DNA from: a virus
Virus record (IMG/VR): IMGVR_UViG_3300044846_006394
Location: 1-52,638 of that record
Reading direction: 5' to 3' (one strand)
DNA: 52,638 nt
The notes beneath the pieces were generated by a model. The model did not search any database. It saw only the letters and a list, made by a program, of their open reading frames with translations, and had not been told where the DNA came from. Position 1 is the first letter of the stretch. Each line of letters starts with the position of its first letter. Below, in pieces: positions 50,425 to 52,638 of the stretch. The position numbers and the translations under genes were made by a program.

Positions 50425-52638
50425 CTACGGCGTGAGTTCCTGCACGGACGTAACGAAGGTGTTTGCGAAGACGCCGATGGACGGAGTTGCACCCAGCGGC
50501 AATAGCTGCGCAGCGACGGTCATACTCACACCCGCGCCAACCAAGGACGTCACGAAGGAGATGGCAACGCTCGCAGCGAAGTTGTTGTTGAGTGAAACGG
50601 CAGACTGCTCGACTCCGTTGACGAGGATGCCCACGCTCACTTGTCCGCTGTAAGCGACAACCTGCCAGCACTCAAGCGTGACCTTGTATCGCCGCGCGCC
50701 GGAACTGTTGTTCGTCCATGTGATTGTCGTTTGCGGGATGGTGGTCGTCGTCGAGGTCGTGAACCCCGTCGTCGGCCCCATCGCGGCCTTGGAGAGCGGA
50801 TAGCTTCCCCACACAAGCTCGTTCGCGGCGCCAGTGGCGGTTGAACCCTCCAGCACCTTTCCGACTGCACCCGCACCGCTCCCCGTGATGGCAATCTTTC
50901 CGGGGTTCAGCGATGTCGCCATCGTGACCGGGCCGTACATCGTCGTCGGCTGCGTCCCTGAAGCCAAAGCACCGATGACAATTGAGGCAGTCTGAAAACC
51001 GTTTCCTCCGATGATGACCCTACCTTTGACTGCGCCCGCACCACCGTTGATTTCGACGTTTCCGCCTGTGCCGTCCGTTGTGTTAGCCGACCCACCTGCG
51101 ATGTAGGCGATACCGCCGCTTTGTCCCGCTGAATACCCGTACCCGCCAGTGAGAGCGAGGTTGCCCCCACGGGTTCCTGTCGTGCCCGCCCCACCTGCAC
51201 TAACCGAGACCGTTCCGCCTGTACCCCCTGCGGCAGCGATGTCTCCCACGATCAATAAGTCTTGGCTTCCGACAGAGCTTTGCTTAACGAGCTGTTCGTG
51301 GCTGTTGGACGTAAATAAAATCGCGTCCGTCGTCCCCGTGCTCGTTGTGTTGATGGTCAGCTGCCTGAACTGAGGTAAACTCGTCGTCGCGATGTTCTGC
51401 GGCAGCGTCAGCGTCAGCGCACCAGTTTGCGGAGTGCCTGTCGTACCTCCGACGAGAATCTGATTGGCCGTTCCCGTGAGGCTTGTGACGCCGCCGCCAC
51501 CTCCGCCTCCCGGCGCCCACGTCGGAACACCCGAGACAGTCGTGAGGACGTAGCCGTTGGTCCCGGCTGCGAGTTTGGACAGCACGGTGGGTGAAGAGGC
51601 GTAGAGCAGGTCTCCCGTAGCGTACGATGCTATGCCCGTGCCGCCATACAATGGATTAAGGGCGATGGCGAGACCCAGCACACCATTGACGTAGGTAGAT
51701 GCTCCAACCGCACCTAAGTAGACCTGATCAGTCAACGCCGTGCCAATATAGACTCTTCCGAACCGACCCGTCCCTCCGTTGGTAGACCCGCCTTGAACAT
51801 ATGCGTTCCCGCCATTTCCCGTTCCAGCTAGATACGAGTCACCTCCTCGCAGATATACGTCACCGCCAACCTGCGCTGTTTCGGCAGGCTCCCCGCCTTT
51901 AACCATGATGCTCCGACCGTAGGTGCTTTTGTATCCGGCTTGGAGGGTTACGGGATCATCCGAAGTGCTGTCCCCGATGTAAATGGTTGAGCTGGATCGT
52001 CCCTTCAGAATGTCCGAAACGACGGACGTTGTCGCAGTGAGCGTACTGAAGGTGGGAGAACTTCCGGTGCCGATGGACTGCGGAAGCGAAAGCATGACTG
52101 CGCCCGTCGAGGCCGACGCAATCACCTGATTGGGAGTACCCGCAATGCTTGTGACGCCTCCGCCACCGCCGCCTCCCGGCGCCCATGCTGGTACGCCGCC
52201 AGCCATCGTGAGGACGTAGCCGTTCGTTCCCGCTGCGAGCTTGGAAAGCGTGTTCGTGGCGGAGGCGTAGAGAAGGTCGCCGGTTGCGTAGGAACCGATT
52301 CCGGTGCCTCCCGAGGTCGCCGCCAGCGCCGTTGCCAAGGTCAGCGTCGAACCCGCCGTCAAACTGACGGCCCCGGTTAACCTTGTCGTTGTGGCTGAAG
52401 AACCGATGCGGACTATGCTGGTGTCGGCGCTGCTGCCGATAGAAACGACGCCCGCAGTGCCGGTGCCTGTCTTAGCGCCGCCATCAATATTGACGTCCCC
52501 ACCGTTTCCATTAAGCCCCCTGCCTGCGCCACCTAAAATGACTACAGTTCCGCCTGTGCCCCCACCCGACGCAAAGATGTTGTCACCACCTCTCAAAAAC
52601 ACCGTATTGCTGGTGCTGAGCGTCGAGTCCACCGGCTG
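50425..52638 (-). CDS. Repetitive spike/fibre protein, incomplete at the N terminus
   Basis: At least 735 residues, frame open to the window edge. Gly/Thr/Ser-rich repeats alternate with a module of about 70 residues containing LSKLAAGTNGYVLT, WAPGGGGGGGVTS and LPQ; it occurs twice (about 210 residues apart). A final domain of about 120 residues begins near KAAMGPTTGF and ends VTSVQELTP, likely a globular receptor-binding or trimerisation head. This pattern is common in phage tail fibres and spikes. As no tail gene was recognised, it may be a vertex spike. The DNA is visibly less GC-rich than its neighbours. Confidence 0.75.
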   Translation of the reverse strand, partial: QPVDSTLSTSNTVFLRGGDNIFASGGGTGGTVVILGGAGRGLNGNGGDVNIDGGAKTGTGTAGVVSIGSSADTSIVRIGSSATTTRLTGAVSLTAGSTLTLATALAATSGGTGIGSYATGDLLYASATNTLSKLAAGTNGYVLTMAGGVPAWAPGGGGGGGVTSIAGTPNQVIASASTGAVMLSLPQSIGTGSSPTFSTLTATTSVVSDILKGRSSSTIYIGDSTSDDPVTLQAGYKSTYGRSIMVKGGEPAETAQVGGDVYLRGGDSYLAGTGNGGNAYVQGGSTNGGTGRFGRVYIGTALTDQVYLGAVGASTYVNGVLGLAIALNPLYGGTGIASYATGDLLYASSPTVLSKLAAGTNGYVLTTVSGVPTWAPGGGGGGGVTSLTGTANQILVGGTTGTPQTGALTLTLPQNIATTSLPQFRQLTINTTSTGTTDAILFTSNSHEQLVKQSSVGSQDLLIVGDIAAAGGTGGTVSVSAGGAGTTGTRGGNLALTGGYGYSAGQSGGIAYIAGGSANTTDGTGGNVEINGGAGAVKGRVIIGGNGFQTASIVIGALASGTQPTTMYGPVTMATSLNPGKIAITGSGAGAVGKVLEGSTATGAANELVWGSYPLSKAAMGPTTGFTTSTTTTIPQTTITWTNNSSGARRYKVTLECWQVVAYSGQVSVGILVNGVEQSAVSLNNNFAASVAISFVTSLVGAGVSMTVAAQLLPLGATPSIGVFANTFVTSVQELTP

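Noticed and set aside
50425-52638. CRISPR array or short tandem repeats
   Set aside because: The repeats are long, diverged protein modules in an open frame; no regular spacers or palindromic repeats are present anywhere in the window.

Overview
The window looks like most or all of a temperate bacterial virus with a GC-rich host. The sigma70-like promoter at 38879-38907, AGGAG-type ribosome sites, dense translational coupling and intrinsic terminators point to a bacterial host that I cannot name. The temperate lifestyle is inferred from a complete tyrosine recombinase, an XRE-type repressor with a promoter and operator-like site just upstream, and a tRNA-derived sequence beside the integrase. 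I recognise no terminase, portal, HK97-type capsid, tape measure, baseplate or tail-tube gene. The virion genes are instead short, and many carry a transmembrane helix, Gly-rich membrane segments or Arg-rich ends. Two adjacent paralogous proteins of about 200 residues resemble, in size and arrangement, the paired single-beta-barrel capsid proteins of membrane-containing tailless viruses. My working hypothesis is a tailless virus with an internal membrane, far larger than the known small members of that group. No packaging ATPase was recognised, so this remains an inference.

Layout. 1-21845 (+) is the virion and lysis/entry block: small coupled proteins, a nucleotidyltransferase, two lytic transglycosylases, an SGNH hydrolase, a set of strongly individualised genes (6764-10905) with their own promoter-like motif and terminators, then many membrane proteins, a thioredoxin-like protein and a GP88-like protein. 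21855-21961 holds a tRNA-like sequence without an anticodon arm and a strong bidirectional terminator. 21961-45717 (-) is the early/replication block: integrase, dozens of tiny accessory genes, an SMC/Rad50-like ATPase, a C5 DNA methyltransferase, a UDG-exonuclease-PolA fusion, an OB-fold protein beside a RecA-like Sak4-type ATPase, the XRE repressor, a RecB/Cas4-type nuclease, a ParB-like protein and an SNF2-like helicase. A DUF3987-like P-loop protein (45875-47296, +) is divergent from the helicase and is followed by a putative small RNA. 47466-50324 (-) is a second set of small virion-type genes, and 50425-52638 (-) is the C-terminal part of a repetitive spike/fibre protein running off the window.

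How the parts seem to work together. A palindromic element (TGACA-N2-TGTCA) occurs in front of the repressor, the HTH gene, the helicase/DUF3987 pair, two early operons and one late promoter, which suggests one regulator controls the lysogeny decision. A 20-bp motif containing CCCACATTGAAAAATC precedes three late genes and is probably the late promoter element. A feature shared by at least ten otherwise unrelated virion proteins is an Arg-rich end separated from the body of the protein by a hydrophobic-x-G-L/M motif (for example MSGLG, LHGLG, MMGLG, LAGLG at N termini; VAGL, VNGL, LDGM before RRRR at C termini). I read this as a candidate maturation-cleavage or packaging signal, reminiscent of the adenovirus protease consensus. 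Together with the putative sRNA, whose two hairpin loops are complementary to the start region of an early gene, it is the most interesting unexplained structure here.
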